The notes under the pieces are model-generated. The model searched no databases. It saw only the letters and a list, made by a program, of their open reading frames with translations, and had not been told where the DNA came from. Shown piece after piece: positions 1 through 6,358 of a stretch of 6,358 nucleotides of DNA; position 1 is the first letter of the stretch, and the number at the start of each line of letters is the position of its first letter. A program made the position numbers and the translations under genes. Origin of the DNA: JACRLI01 sp035542815 (lineage in GTDB: Bacteria; Eisenbacteria; RBG-16-71-46; JACRLI01); assembly GCA_035542815.1 (NCBI GenBank), contig DATKKS010000148.1, forward strand, positions 1 to 6,358, given 5' to 3'.

Positions 1-276
1 GCCGGCGCAGCGCGCCGCCGCGCGGGCCCACAGCTCGGCCAGCCCCACGTGCAACGCGGCCACCTCGCCCGCGTCCGCCCCGCCCGGCGCCGCCGCCCGC
101 AGCAGCTGCTCGCGCAGCGCCCGCGGGTAGGCCGCCTGGACCACGTTCAGGCAGCGCATCCGGGGCGCGGCCGGGGCCCCGTGGAAGGCCGCCCCGGCCA
201 CCGTCACCCCGTCGCAGGAGGTGCCGCTCATCAGCCCCAGCACCCGGAACCCCCGCTCGCGTCCCGGCGCGCTCAC
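1..276 (-). CDS. anmK: Anhydro-N-acetylmuramic acid kinase, N-terminal part (cut by left window edge)
   Basis: AnmK is a cytoplasmic sugar kinase that opens the 1,6-anhydro ring of anhydro-MurNAc released by lytic transglycosylases and phosphorylates it with ATP to give MurNAc-6-phosphate, the substrate of MurQ. I translated 92 residues by hand from the minus strand. Residues 12-24 read VLGLMSGTSCDGV, the N-terminal nucleotide-binding signature of the family (E. coli has GVMSGTSLDGVD). The start is GTG at 276-274: its GTGA overlaps the TGA stop of murQ, and a purine-rich GGGGGGGAG (282-290) lies 5 bases upstream. The next in-frame ATG (codon 16) lies inside the signature and is too late. One oddity is Thr where most members have a second Asp after DGV. 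The remaining roughly 270-290 residues expected for the family, including the catalytic Asp, lie outside the window, so intactness cannot be judged. The family assignment is confident. Confidence 0.9.
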   Translation of the reverse strand, partial: MSAPGRERGFRVLGLMSGTSCDGVTVAGAAFHGAPAAPRMRCLNVVQAAYPRALREQLLRAAAPGGADAGEVAALHVGLAELWARAAARCAG

Positions 277-1208
277 CCGGGCTCCCCCCCGAGGGCGCCC
301 CGCACGAAGCCGCCCGCGGCCGCCAGCCGGCGCTCGGCCTCCTCGCGCTCCACGCCCAGCCGCTGCATGACCAGCGCGGTCTTCACCCGGCCCCCGGCCC
401 GCTTGAGCAGCGCCACCGCCTCGGCGTAGCTCACGCCGGTCAGGGTCATCACGATGCGCCGGCTGCGCTCGCGCAGCTTCACGCTGGTGGCGGTGAGGTC
501 CACCATCAGGTTCTCGTAGGCCTTGCCGGTGCGCACCATGGCGGCGGTGGAGATCATGTTGAGGGTCAGCTTCTGGGCCGTGCCGGCCTTCATCCGGGTG
601 GACCCGGTGAGCGCCTCCGGCCCCACCGGGATGGCGATCTCCACGTCCGCGCCGGCGGCGCGGCCGGAGCCCGGGCTCATGTTGAGGTACACCGTCCGCG
701 CGCCCCGCTCGCGGGCGCGCCGGAGCGCCTCCAGCACGTAGGGCGTGCGGCGGCTGGCCGCGATGCCGACCACCGTGTCGCGCTCCCCCACCGCCAGCTC
801 GTCCACCGCCCGGGCGCCCTCCTCGCCGCGATCCTCGGCGCCCTCCACCGCGCGAACTAGCGCCTCCGGCCCGCCGGCGATCACCCCCACCACCTGGCCC
901 GGCGGCGAGCTGAAGGTGGGCGGGCACTCGGCCGCGTCCAGCACCCCCAGCCGGCCGCTGGTCCCCGCGCCCACGTACACCAGCCGGCCGCCCGCCCGGA
1001 AGGAGGCCACCACCAGCTCCACCGCGCGCGCGATGTCGGCCAGCGCGCGGCGCACCGCCTGGGGCACCTCCTGGTCCTCGGCGTTGATGCGCTCCAGGAG
1101 CTCCGGGAGTTCCAGGCGGTCCAAGTCCAGGGTGCGGGGATTGCGGCTCTCGGTGAGCAGCGCCGCCACCTCGTGGAACACCTCGGGCGCCTGGTCCGGC
1201 CCGTTCAC
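273..1208 (-). CDS. murQ: N-acetylmuramic acid 6-phosphate etherase
   Basis: MurQ cleaves the D-lactyl ether of MurNAc-6-phosphate in the cytoplasm, giving GlcNAc-6-phosphate and D-lactate. This lets wall sugars re-enter amino-sugar metabolism. The 311-residue product is close to the usual length of about 300 and aligns along its whole length with E. coli MurQ. It has the SIS-domain sugar-phosphate loop VGAGTSGRLGVLDAAECPPT (79-98), GIAASRRTPYV (148-158), and TGSTRMKAGTAQKL (201-214). The two glutamates proposed as catalytic in E. coli (E83 and E114) correspond to E94 and E125 and are present. The C-terminal part (250-311) carries the usual small helical region ending in GGFVRGAL. The start is GTG at 1208-1206, overlapping the TGA of the M16-like gene in a GTGA junction. 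The open frame continues far upstream, but that stretch is the shadow of the M16 gene. The downstream GTGA overlap with anmK ties the two salvage enzymes together. No specific transporter or MurR-type regulator is visible. Confidence 0.96.
   Translation of the reverse strand: MNGPDQAPEVFHEVAALLTESRNPRTLDLDRLELPELLERINAEDQEVPQAVRRALADIARAVELVVASFRAGGRLVYVGAGTSGRLGVLDAAECPPTFSSPPGQVVGVIAGGPEALVRAVEGAEDRGEEGARAVDELAVGERDTVVGIAASRRTPYVLEALRRARERGARTVYLNMSPGSGRAAGADVEIAIPVGPEALTGSTRMKAGTAQKLTLNMISTAAMVRTGKAYENLMVDLTATSVKLRERSRRIVMTLTGVSYAEAVALLKRAGGRVKTALVMQRLGVEREEAERRLAAAGGFVRGALGGEPG
282..290 (-). promoter_or_regulatory. Ribosome binding site of anmK
   Basis: On the minus strand GGGGGGGAG ends 5 bases before the GTG at 276, inside the last codons of murQ. 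It supports the GTG start and gives anmK its own initiation signal in addition to coupling through the GTGA overlap. Confidence 0.6.
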
Positions 1209-2596
1209 GGCGCCCCCGAGGAGCGGCCGGCCGGGGCGGCCAGGGTGCGCGACAGCGCCGCCTCCAGCGCCGAGCGGCGCAGCGTGGACACCACGCCCCA
1301 GTGCTCCAGCGCCAGCCAGCGCCGCGCCGCATCCCGGACCCGCTCCGGGCGCAGCCCGGCCGCGGCGCGGAGGAACTCGTCCGGGGTGTCCACCCGCCAG
1401 CCGAACAGCGTCGCCCGCGCGGCCTCGGCGGTCCAGTGCTCGTCGCCCAGCAGCCGGTCCAGGCAGGTCTCCGCCAGGCGCGCCAGGCGCTCCGGCGGCA
1501 GCCCCGCGTCCAGCTCTTGCAGCTCCGCCCGCCAGCGCTCCACGCTGCCCGCCACTTCCGAGTCGGTGCTGGTCCAGGCCAGGCGCAGCTCGTCGCACAG
1601 GCGGTGGCGCCGCAGGCCGCCGCGGCGCCACGCCCCGGGGCCGCCCGGGGCGCCGGCGGTGTCCGCGGCCGGGGCCAGCGCCTCGGCGCACACCTCCAGC
1701 GCCAGCCGGTCGTCCAGCACCAGGTGCGGCACCACCGCCGCGCCCAGCACCGCGGCCAGCCCCTCGATCCCCTCGAAAGACTCGGCGCTGCAGTGCTCCA
1801 GGGGCGCGGGCTCCCGCGGGCTGGCGGGCGGGATGTAGCCGTACTTCCATTCGGCGAACGCCTGGGTGGCGGTGCGGCGGACCTCCTCGGGGGTCACCGG
1901 GCCGGTCACCACCAGGACCGAGTTGTTGGGGCGGTAGTACTGCAGGTAGTAGTTGTGGCAGACGTCGCGGTCCACCTCCGCCAGCGTCGCGGGGGTGCCG
2001 TGGGGCACCCGGTGGTAGCCGAACTGGTTGTACAGCTCGTGCCGCAGCGCCAGCTCGGCCTCCGACCACGGCTCGCGGTCCTGGAACTGCCGCAGCGCAC
2101 GGTCGCGGGCCAGCTCCACGTCCTCGGGGCGGATCTCGGCCCGCTCGACGAGGTGGCCCAAGGCCATCAGCCCGTCGCGGAACCCGCCCGGGCTCTGGGG
2201 CAGCAGGAACAGCGCGGCGTCCTCGTCGGAGCGCACCTCGAGCGAGGTGCCGTCCTTCTCCCACGCCGCCGCCAGCTCGGCGGCCGGCAGGCCGCTGTGC
2301 CCGCCGCGGACGACCTCGGCGGTGAGCGCGGCCGCGCCCTGGCGGCGCTCCATGTCGTGCTGCGAGCCCACCCCGACCGCCAGGCAGGCGGTCTCCACCT
2401 CCAGCTCCGGGTCGTACCAGATCAGCAACCGCAGACCCTCCGGGAGCAGCCCCTTGAGCAGCACCCCCTGGCGGGAGGGCAGCGGCGCGCCCGCGGCGCG
2501 GCGCGCGCGCGACCCGCCCTTGGCGGCGGGCGCGGCGTCGGGGAGCGCAGGGAGGGTGAGGGTGGCGAGGAGGAGCCACAGGAGGACGCGCTTCAT
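1205..2596 (-). CDS. Exported M16-peptidase-like protein lacking the zinc-binding HxxEH motif
   Basis: This 463-residue protein begins with a Sec-type signal peptide (MKR, hydrophobic core VLLWLLLATLTLPAL, likely cleavage near APA-A at about residue 24), so the mature form should be periplasmic or otherwise outside the cytoplasm. It has no lipobox Cys. Residues 44-245 resemble the N-terminal half of M16B (pitrilysin-like) proteins: VGVGSQHDMERRQGAAALTAE at 74-94 matches the region that normally reads xGSxxE..GxAHLLEHM, and the segment around 188-239 (LYNQFGYHRVPHGTP, then YYRPNNSVLVVTG) is strongly M16-like. The metal ligands H, E, H of HxxEH fall at A90, A93 and E94, so no canonical zinc site is possible. 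Residues about 268-463 look like a diverged second M16 half. Such inactive members are known as partners of active M16 subunits, but no active partner is in the window. ATG at 2596 is chosen for the signal peptide; the ribosome site (AGCGGGG) is weak. It is first in the operon with murQ and anmK. Family membership is likely; the role is unknown. Confidence 0.78.
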   Translation of the reverse strand: MKRVLLWLLLATLTLPALPDAAPAAKGGSRARRAAGAPLPSRQGVLLKGLLPEGLRLLIWYDPELEVETACLAVGVGSQHDMERRQGAAALTAEVVRGGHSGLPAAELAAAWEKDGTSLEVRSDEDAALFLLPQSPGGFRDGLMALGHLVERAEIRPEDVELARDRALRQFQDREPWSEAELALRHELYNQFGYHRVPHGTPATLAEVDRDVCHNYYLQYYRPNNSVLVVTGPVTPEEVRRTATQAFAEWKYGYIPPASPREPAPLEHCSAESFEGIEGLAAVLGAAVVPHLVLDDRLALEVCAEALAPAADTAGAPGGPGAWRRGGLRRHRLCDELRLAWTSTDSEVAGSVERWRAELQELDAGLPPERLARLAETCLDRLLGDEHWTAEAARATLFGWRVDTPDEFLRAAAGLRPERVRDAARRWLALEHWGVVSTLRRSALEAALSRTLAAPAGRSSGAP

Positions 2597-2657
2597 AGAC
2601 CCCGCTTTCCGGCCACTTCCGCGGTGCGCCGGGCCGCGCCCGGCGCGCTCGCGGGCG

Positions 2658-2687
2658 AGTATGGCAGAGCCCGCCGGGCCGCGACAA
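2658..2687 (-). promoter_or_regulatory. Putative sigma-70-type promoter of the M16-murQ-anmK operon
   Basis: On the minus strand TTGTCG (2687-2682; 4 of 6 against TTGACA) is followed after 18 bases by CATACT (2663-2658; 4 of 6 against TATAAT). Transcription would start near 2650, giving a leader of about 55 bases before ATG 2596. AT-containing hexamers are rare in this DNA, which gives the pair some weight. The assignment rests on consensus matching only. Confidence 0.4.
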
Positions 2688-2706
2688 CCGGCATCGCCGC
2701 ATCCGC

Positions 2707-2735
2707 TTCCCCGACCCGCCCCCGGCGGCTATGCT
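2707..2735 (+). promoter_or_regulatory. Possible weak promoter of mutM
   Basis: TATGCT at 2730-2735 resembles a -10 hexamer (4 of 6). TTCCCC at 2707-2712, 17 bases upstream, is a poor -35 element. The position would give a leader of about 60 bases to ATG 2801. This is the only -10-like stretch I found before mutM, so it is offered at low confidence. Confidence 0.22.
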
Positions 2736-2800
2736 GGACCGGCCGCCGCTGCGCGCCGCCGGCGGGGCCCGAAGACCCGTGCCGCCATTCCCGGAGCGCC

Positions 2801-3628
2801 ATGCCCGAACTGCCGGAAGTCGAGACCATCCGCCGCGACCTGGGCCGCGAACTGCCCGGGCGGCGGGTGCTGCGCGTGCCCCTGGCCGCGCCGGCCATGC
2901 TGCGCGGCCTGCCGGCGGCCCGGCTGCGCCGGGCGGTGGAGGGCCGCCGCTTCCTGGAGCCCCGGCGCCACGGCAAGCTGCTGCAGCTGCCCCTGGAGGG
3001 CGGCGTGGAACTGCAGGTGCACCTGGGCATGAGCGGGCGGTTGGTGGTAGAGCCTTCGGCCGCGCCCCGCGCCCCGCACACCCACGTGGAGCTGAGCCTG
3101 GAGGGCGGGCGGAGCCTCCGCTACCGGGACCCGCGCCGCTTCGGGCGGTGGGCGCTGGTGGAGGGCGGGCGCACCTGGGGCCGGGTGTTCGCGCATGCGG
3201 GCGTGGACCCGCTGCAGCCGGAGTTCGACGCCGCCGCGCTGCGCGCCCTGCTGAAGGCCGGGCGGGGCGAGGTCAAGCGGCTGCTCCTGGACCAATCCCG
3301 CGTGGCCGGACTGGGGAACATCTACGTGTGCGAGGCGCTGCACCGCGCCCGGATCCACCCGGCGCGGCGCGCCGACACGCTGGGCCCGCCGGCCGCGGGC
3401 CGCCTGCACCGGGCCATCCTGGAAGTGTTGAACGCGGCACTGGAGCACCGGGGCACGACGCTCCTGGACTACCGCGACGCCGGCGGCGCGCCGGGCGCGT
3501 TCCAGCGGCAGCTCGGGGTGTACGGCCGGCGGGGTCAGCCCTGCCCGCGCTGCGGCCGGACGGTGCGGCGCGCGGTGCAGGGCGGGCGCAGCACGTTCTG
3601 GTGTCCAGGGTGCCAGCGGCGGAGGTAG
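2801..3628 (+). CDS. mutM: Formamidopyrimidine-DNA glycosylase (MutM/Fpg)
   Basis: MutM is a bifunctional base-excision repair enzyme. It removes 8-oxoguanine and formamidopyrimidines opposite C and nicks the backbone by beta,delta-elimination. The product has 275 residues, typical for the family. The N-terminus MPELPEVETI supplies the catalytic Pro2 (nucleophile after Met removal) and Glu3. K59 in RRHGKLLQL matches E. coli K57. M77, R112 and F114 correspond to the residues that fill the gap left by the flipped base. The helix-two-turn-helix is at about 158-180 (VKRLLLDQSRVAGLGNIYVCEAL), and the C-terminal zinc finger uses C248, C251, C268 and C271. The start must be ATG 2801, because Pro must follow Met; the open frame continues upstream but is a shadow. 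GGAG at 2793-2796 lies 4 bases before the start. The gene appears single, divergent from the M16 gene and convergent with alaX. All catalytic residues are intact. Confidence 0.98.
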   Translation: MPELPEVETIRRDLGRELPGRRVLRVPLAAPAMLRGLPAARLRRAVEGRRFLEPRRHGKLLQLPLEGGVELQVHLGMSGRLVVEPSAAPRAPHTHVELSLEGGRSLRYRDPRRFGRWALVEGGRTWGRVFAHAGVDPLQPEFDAAALRALLKAGRGEVKRLLLDQSRVAGLGNIYVCEALHRARIHPARRADTLGPPAAGRLHRAILEVLNAALEHRGTTLLDYRDAGGAPGAFQRQLGVYGRRGQPCPRCGRTVRRAVQGGRSTFWCPGCQRRR

Positions 3629-3671
3629 AGGCGACGCCGGGGTGGCAGGCGCGTGCCTCCCGCGGCTCCTC
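3629..3671. other. Convergent gap between mutM and alaX
   Basis: Only 43 bases separate the two facing stop codons. A weak 4-bp stem (AGGC/GCCT around 3650) is present, with no T-tract in either direction, so I see no convincing intrinsic terminator. Transcripts probably overlap or end by a factor-dependent mechanism; this last point is inference. Confidence 0.5.
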
Positions 3672-4889
3672 TCAGGACTGCGGCAGGAGCGCCTGGCGCA
3701 GCAGCGCCGTGGCCCGCTCCAGCGCCGCGTCGGCCGCGCCGGAGAGCCCGCCTCCCTGGATCAGGTCCGCCTTGCCGCCGCCCTTGGCGCCGGCGGCCGC
3801 AGCCCACTCCTTCCACCAGCCCCGCAGGTCCAGCTCCACCCCCGGGCCGTGCCCGGCGATCCAGGCCGGCGGCTCCGAGGCCAGCCCCAGGAAGTACACC
3901 AGGCCGGCGCGCTGCTGCAATCCGGCGCTGAGGGCGCGCAGGTAGGCGGGACTGCGGCCCTCCAGCCAGCGCACCAGGAGCCGCGGGCCCGACGTTCCCG
4001 CCGGCGGCCCGCCGGCGGGCTCCGCCTCGCGGTCCAGCCGTTCGGCCTCGTACCCGGCCAGCTCCTGTTCCAGCTTCTCCAGCGCGCGGCGCTGGGCGGC
4101 CGCCTCCTCCAGCTTCTTCTCCACCACCGGCTCCACCTGGAGCGCCCCGGTGGTGAAGCGGGCGGCCAGGCGCCGCAGGGCCTCGTGCTTGGCGGCGTAG
4201 TCGCGCAGGGCGCGCTCCCCGCACACGAACTCCACCCGGCAGTTCTCCCGCACCCGCTCCACGCCGAGGATCTTGATGAGCTGCAACCGCCCGGTGGAAG
4301 CCACGTGCGTGCCGCCGCAGGCGGAGCGGTCGAAGCCCTCCACGTCCACCACCCGCACCGGACCGGCCACCACCGGGGGCTTTCGCAGCCCCAGCGACTC
4401 CACCTGCTCCGGGTCCACCTCGTACGCCCGCACCGGCCGGTCCTCGGCCACCGTCCGGTTGGCCAGCGCCTCGGCCTCCCCCACCCGCGCCGGGTCGCGC
4501 AGCTCCACGTCAATGGTGGAGGCGGCCTCCCCCAGGTGGAAGGACACCGTCGGCGCCCGCAGCGCCCGGACGAACGCCGCCGACAGCACGTGCTGGCCGG
4601 TATGCTGCTGCATGTGGTCCCAACGCCGGGCGGCGTCGATGCGCGCCCGCCACGGCCCGGGCCCGGGCTCGCCCGCGAGCCAGTGCACGATGCCCTCGGC
4701 CTCCTCGGTGACCTCCACCACGCGCGCCGCGCCCAGCGAGCCGGTGTCGTGCGGCTGCCCGCCCGAGGTGGGATAGAAGTAGGTCGCGTCCAGCAGCGCC
4801 CCGGCGCGGCCGCCGCGCGCCAGCAGCGGGGCGGCGGGGGCCTCGAACTCCAGAACCGTCGGGTCCTCGTAGTAGAGCTTGCGGGTCAT
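3672..4889 (-). CDS. alaX: Free-standing alanyl-tRNA editing protein, long form with DHHA1 domain
   Basis: AlaX proteins hydrolyse mischarged Ser-tRNA(Ala) (and in some cases Gly-tRNA(Ala)) in trans, backing up the editing site of alanyl-tRNA synthetase. The 405-residue product starts with the beta-barrel domain (FYPTSGGQPHDTG, 38-50). It then carries the zinc-binding editing site HTGQH (H96, H100) and CGGTH (C191, H195), all four ligands intact. A charged, heptad-like helix follows (about 255-290) and then a C-terminal DHHA1-type domain with AGAKGGGKADLIQGGG (366-381), equivalent to the GGRGGG...AQGGG motif of AlaRS. This makes it a long-form AlaX. No aminoacylation or tRNA-recognition domain of AlaRS is present, so it is not the synthetase. 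ATG 4889 is preceded by GAGGAAG (4893-4899). The gene follows the sigma-54 activator by 45 bases on the same strand and may be co-transcribed, though a hairpin lies between them. The assignment is confident; tRNA and amino-acid specificity is inferred from the family. Confidence 0.93.
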   Translation of the reverse strand: MTRKLYYEDPTVLEFEAPAAPLLARGGRAGALLDATYFYPTSGGQPHDTGSLGAARVVEVTEEAEGIVHWLAGEPGPGPWRARIDAARRWDHMQQHTGQHVLSAAFVRALRAPTVSFHLGEAASTIDVELRDPARVGEAEALANRTVAEDRPVRAYEVDPEQVESLGLRKPPVVAGPVRVVDVEGFDRSACGGTHVASTGRLQLIKILGVERVRENCRVEFVCGERALRDYAAKHEALRRLAARFTTGALQVEPVVEKKLEEAAAQRRALEKLEQELAGYEAERLDREAEPAGGPPAGTSGPRLLVRWLEGRSPAYLRALSAGLQQRAGLVYFLGLASEPPAWIAGHGPGVELDLRGWWKEWAAAAGAKGGGKADLIQGGGLSGAADAALERATALLRQALLPQS

Positions 4890-4892
4890 GGG

Positions 4893-4899
4893 CTTCCTC
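4893..4899 (-). promoter_or_regulatory. Ribosome binding site of alaX
   Basis: GAGGAAG on the minus strand ends 3 bases before ATG 4889, leaving 6 bases from the GAGG core to the start. It supports this start codon and is the clearest Shine-Dalgarno sequence in the right-hand block. Confidence 0.6.
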
Positions 4900-4934
4900 G
4901 CGGGTGCGGCGGCCGGGTCGGACGGCGGCGCCGG

Positions 4935-5933
<999 letters not shown>

Positions 5934-5965
5934 CGAATCGGATCGTGTAGGTGGAATGCTGTATC

Positions 5966-5980
5966 AGCCTGAAACAGGCT
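5966..5980. promoter_or_regulatory. Perfect palindrome AGCCTG-AAA-CAGGCT, possible operator
   Basis: Six-base arms are perfectly inverted around AAA, 32 bases upstream of the activator's ATG. It directly follows the candidate -10 hexamer on the minus strand, so the predicted transcription start falls within it. This is a classic place for a repressor or autoregulatory site; alternatively it forms a small hairpin at the 5' end of the message. The binding protein is unknown. Confidence 0.45.
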
Positions 5981-5981
5981 C

Positions 5982-6010
5982 AGTCTTGCAGACCCGGGTG
6001 CGGGCGTCAA
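5982..6010 (-). promoter_or_regulatory. Putative sigma-70-type promoter of the sigma-54 activator gene
   Basis: On the minus strand TTGACG (6010-6005; 5 of 6 against TTGACA) lies 17 bases before AAGACT (5987-5982; 3 of 6 against TATAAT). Transcription would begin near 5974-5976, about 41-43 bases before ATG 5933. The strong -35 with optimal spacing is suggestive; the -10 is weak. Confidence 0.4.
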
Positions 6011-6039
6011 TCGGCTGAGGGCCAAGCGCGGCAGCGCAC

Positions 6040-6079
6040 AGCTATTTAGTTACATAATCGAATAACAAGAATCTTAGCT
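6040..6079. other. AT-rich island bounded by AGCTA/TAGCT inverted arms
   Basis: About 36 bases here (6041-6076) are roughly 25% G+C, by my count 9 of 36, against well over 70% in the surroundings. The segment is bounded by AGCTA (6040-6044) and its inverse TAGCT (6075-6079), and holds an inner dyad GTTA-N10-TAAC (6049-6066). CATAAT (6053-6058) resembles a plus-strand -10 hexamer but has no -35. It may be a regulator-binding or easily melted upstream element. The function is unknown. Confidence 0.5.
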
Positions 6080-6237
6080 CGGCCGTCGCCGGCCCGAAAC
6101 TGAGGCCTCGGCGCGGGACGGAAGAGGCTGCGTGCACAGCGGCTTGGAAACGGCTGCCAGGACCGCCGGCTCCAGGGATTCCGGTCCAACCCCATCCCAC
6201 CCACCGCCAGCGCCGCAGCGGCCGTCCTGGGCCGCCT

Positions 6238-6260
6238 CCCGGCCTTCCCTCCCGCCTCCC
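6238..6260 (-). other. G-quadruplex-type motif on the minus strand
   Basis: Four runs of three G on the minus strand (complements of 6238-6240, 6247-6249, 6251-6253 and 6258-6260) are separated by 6, 1 and 4 bases, fitting the usual G3-N1-7 pattern. It overlaps a palindrome, CTCCCGGGAG, whose hairpin would compete with it. In DNA this GC-rich it may be a chance occurrence. Confidence 0.35.
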
Positions 6261-6358
6261 GGGAGAGAACCGCCGGAGCCCGGATCCCCCGCCCCCGGGC
6301 GGCAGACGCACCGGCACCACGCCCGCCTACACCTGCAGCATCGTCCGCACTGAGGCCA

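Larger units (their letters stand above)
2597..2800. other. Divergent intergenic region between the M16-like gene and mutM
   Basis: These 204 bases separate two divergent start codons and must hold both promoters. A moderately good sigma-70-type site for the minus strand and a weak candidate for the plus strand are listed separately. I see no small gene, riboswitch fold or strong palindromic operator here. Confidence 0.7.
5934..6358. other. Long region without a recognisable gene upstream of the activator
   Basis: These 425 bases contain no open frame that looks like a protein: the candidate frames are rich in Arg, Gly and Pro, match no family I recognise, and differ in base composition from the real genes. 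From left to right the region holds a palindrome (5966-5980), a candidate promoter (5982-6010), an AT-rich island (6040-6079), and a long C-rich stretch on the plus strand (about 6180-6300). That stretch includes the palindrome CTCCCGGGAG (6256-6265), a G-quadruplex-type motif, and a 6-bp stem GCCCGG/CCGGGC (6278-6283 with 6295-6300). The gene to the right is not in view. Confidence 0.65.

Noticed and set aside
1209..2702. In-frame upstream extension of murQ, giving an 809-residue frame.
   Set aside because: The extra 498 residues are low-complexity Arg/Gly/Pro/Ala sequence out of frame with the M16 gene. The MurQ homology begins just after GTG 1208.
2735..2750. TGGACCG-N4-CCGCT before mutM as a sigma-54 promoter (GG and GC at the correct distance).
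   Set aside because: The -12 element lacks TTGC, and GG/GC pairs at this spacing are common by chance in such GC-rich sequence.
1301..2800. Upstream extension of the mutM frame, giving a 775-residue frame.
   Set aside because: MutM needs Pro directly after the initiator Met, which fixes ATG 2801. The extension is antisense to the M16 and murQ genes and has no domain.
5990..6035. TTGGCCC...TTGAC upstream of the activator as a -24/-12 sigma-54 promoter.
   Set aside because: The spacing between the GG and the second element is wrong, and no GC follows at the required position. The TTGACG fits better as a -35 hexamer.
6046..6090. Minus-strand reading AKILVIRLCN, resembling the first strand of a response-regulator receiver (AKILVVDD), as a possible remnant of a lost sensor domain.
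   Set aside because: It stops after a few residues, lacks the acidic pair, is in AT-rich DNA, and nothing receiver-like follows in any frame up to the activator's start. It is most likely chance.
6042..6320. A 92-codon minus-strand frame in the right-hand gene-free region.
   Set aside because: Its sequence is Gly/Arg/Pro-rich with no recognisable family, crosses the AT-rich island, and shows no ribosome binding site or codon pattern like its neighbours.
6327..6358. Minus-strand reading ASVRTMLQV followed by TAG at the right edge, as the possible 3' end of a gene lying outside the window.
   Set aside because: Nine codons are too few to support a gene. It remains possible, and the sequence to the right would settle it.

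Overview
This very GC-rich window (by eye well above 70% G+C, with strong G/C bias at third codon positions) carries six recognisable protein genes, one of them cut by the left edge, and about 425 bases of gene-free DNA at the right edge. A signal-peptide-bearing M16 protein, peptidoglycan-recycling enzymes and a sigma-54 activator together suggest a Gram-negative bacterium. A high-GC Pseudomonadota, Myxococcota or Desulfobacterota-type lineage is most likely, but the sequence alone does not fix the phylum. I see no tRNA, rRNA, CRISPR array, insertion sequence or phage gene.

Left block, minus strand (2596 down to 1): an exported M16-peptidase-like protein without the zinc-binding motif, then murQ, then anmK, which runs off the left edge. 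Both junctions are 4-base GTGA overlaps, in which the stop codon of one gene overlaps the GTG start of the next, so this is almost certainly one translationally coupled operon. AnmK phosphorylates 1,6-anhydro-MurNAc to MurNAc-6-phosphate, and MurQ converts that to GlcNAc-6-phosphate and D-lactate. The two thus form consecutive steps of cell-wall sugar salvage. The role of the M16-like protein in front of them is unknown.

Middle: mutM (fpg), the formamidopyrimidine-DNA glycosylase, is on the plus strand at 2801-3628, divergent from the M16 gene across a 204-base promoter region. It converges on alaX with only 43 bases between the stop codons.

Right block, minus strand (5933 down to 3672): a sigma-54-dependent activator that has the AAA+ core and a Fis-type helix-turn-helix but no receiver or other sensory domain. 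It is followed after 45 bases by a long-form AlaX, a free-standing alanyl-tRNA editing protein. A perfect 8-bp hairpin sits on the activator's stop codon between the two genes. Upstream of the activator are a plausible sigma-70-type promoter, a perfect palindrome over the predicted transcription start, a sharply AT-rich 40-base island and a G-quadruplex-type motif.

Most of the content is housekeeping. I do not see a clear new system. The best leads are the metal-site-less M16 protein fused by overlap to the murQ-anmK operon, and the sensor-less activator with its unusual upstream region.
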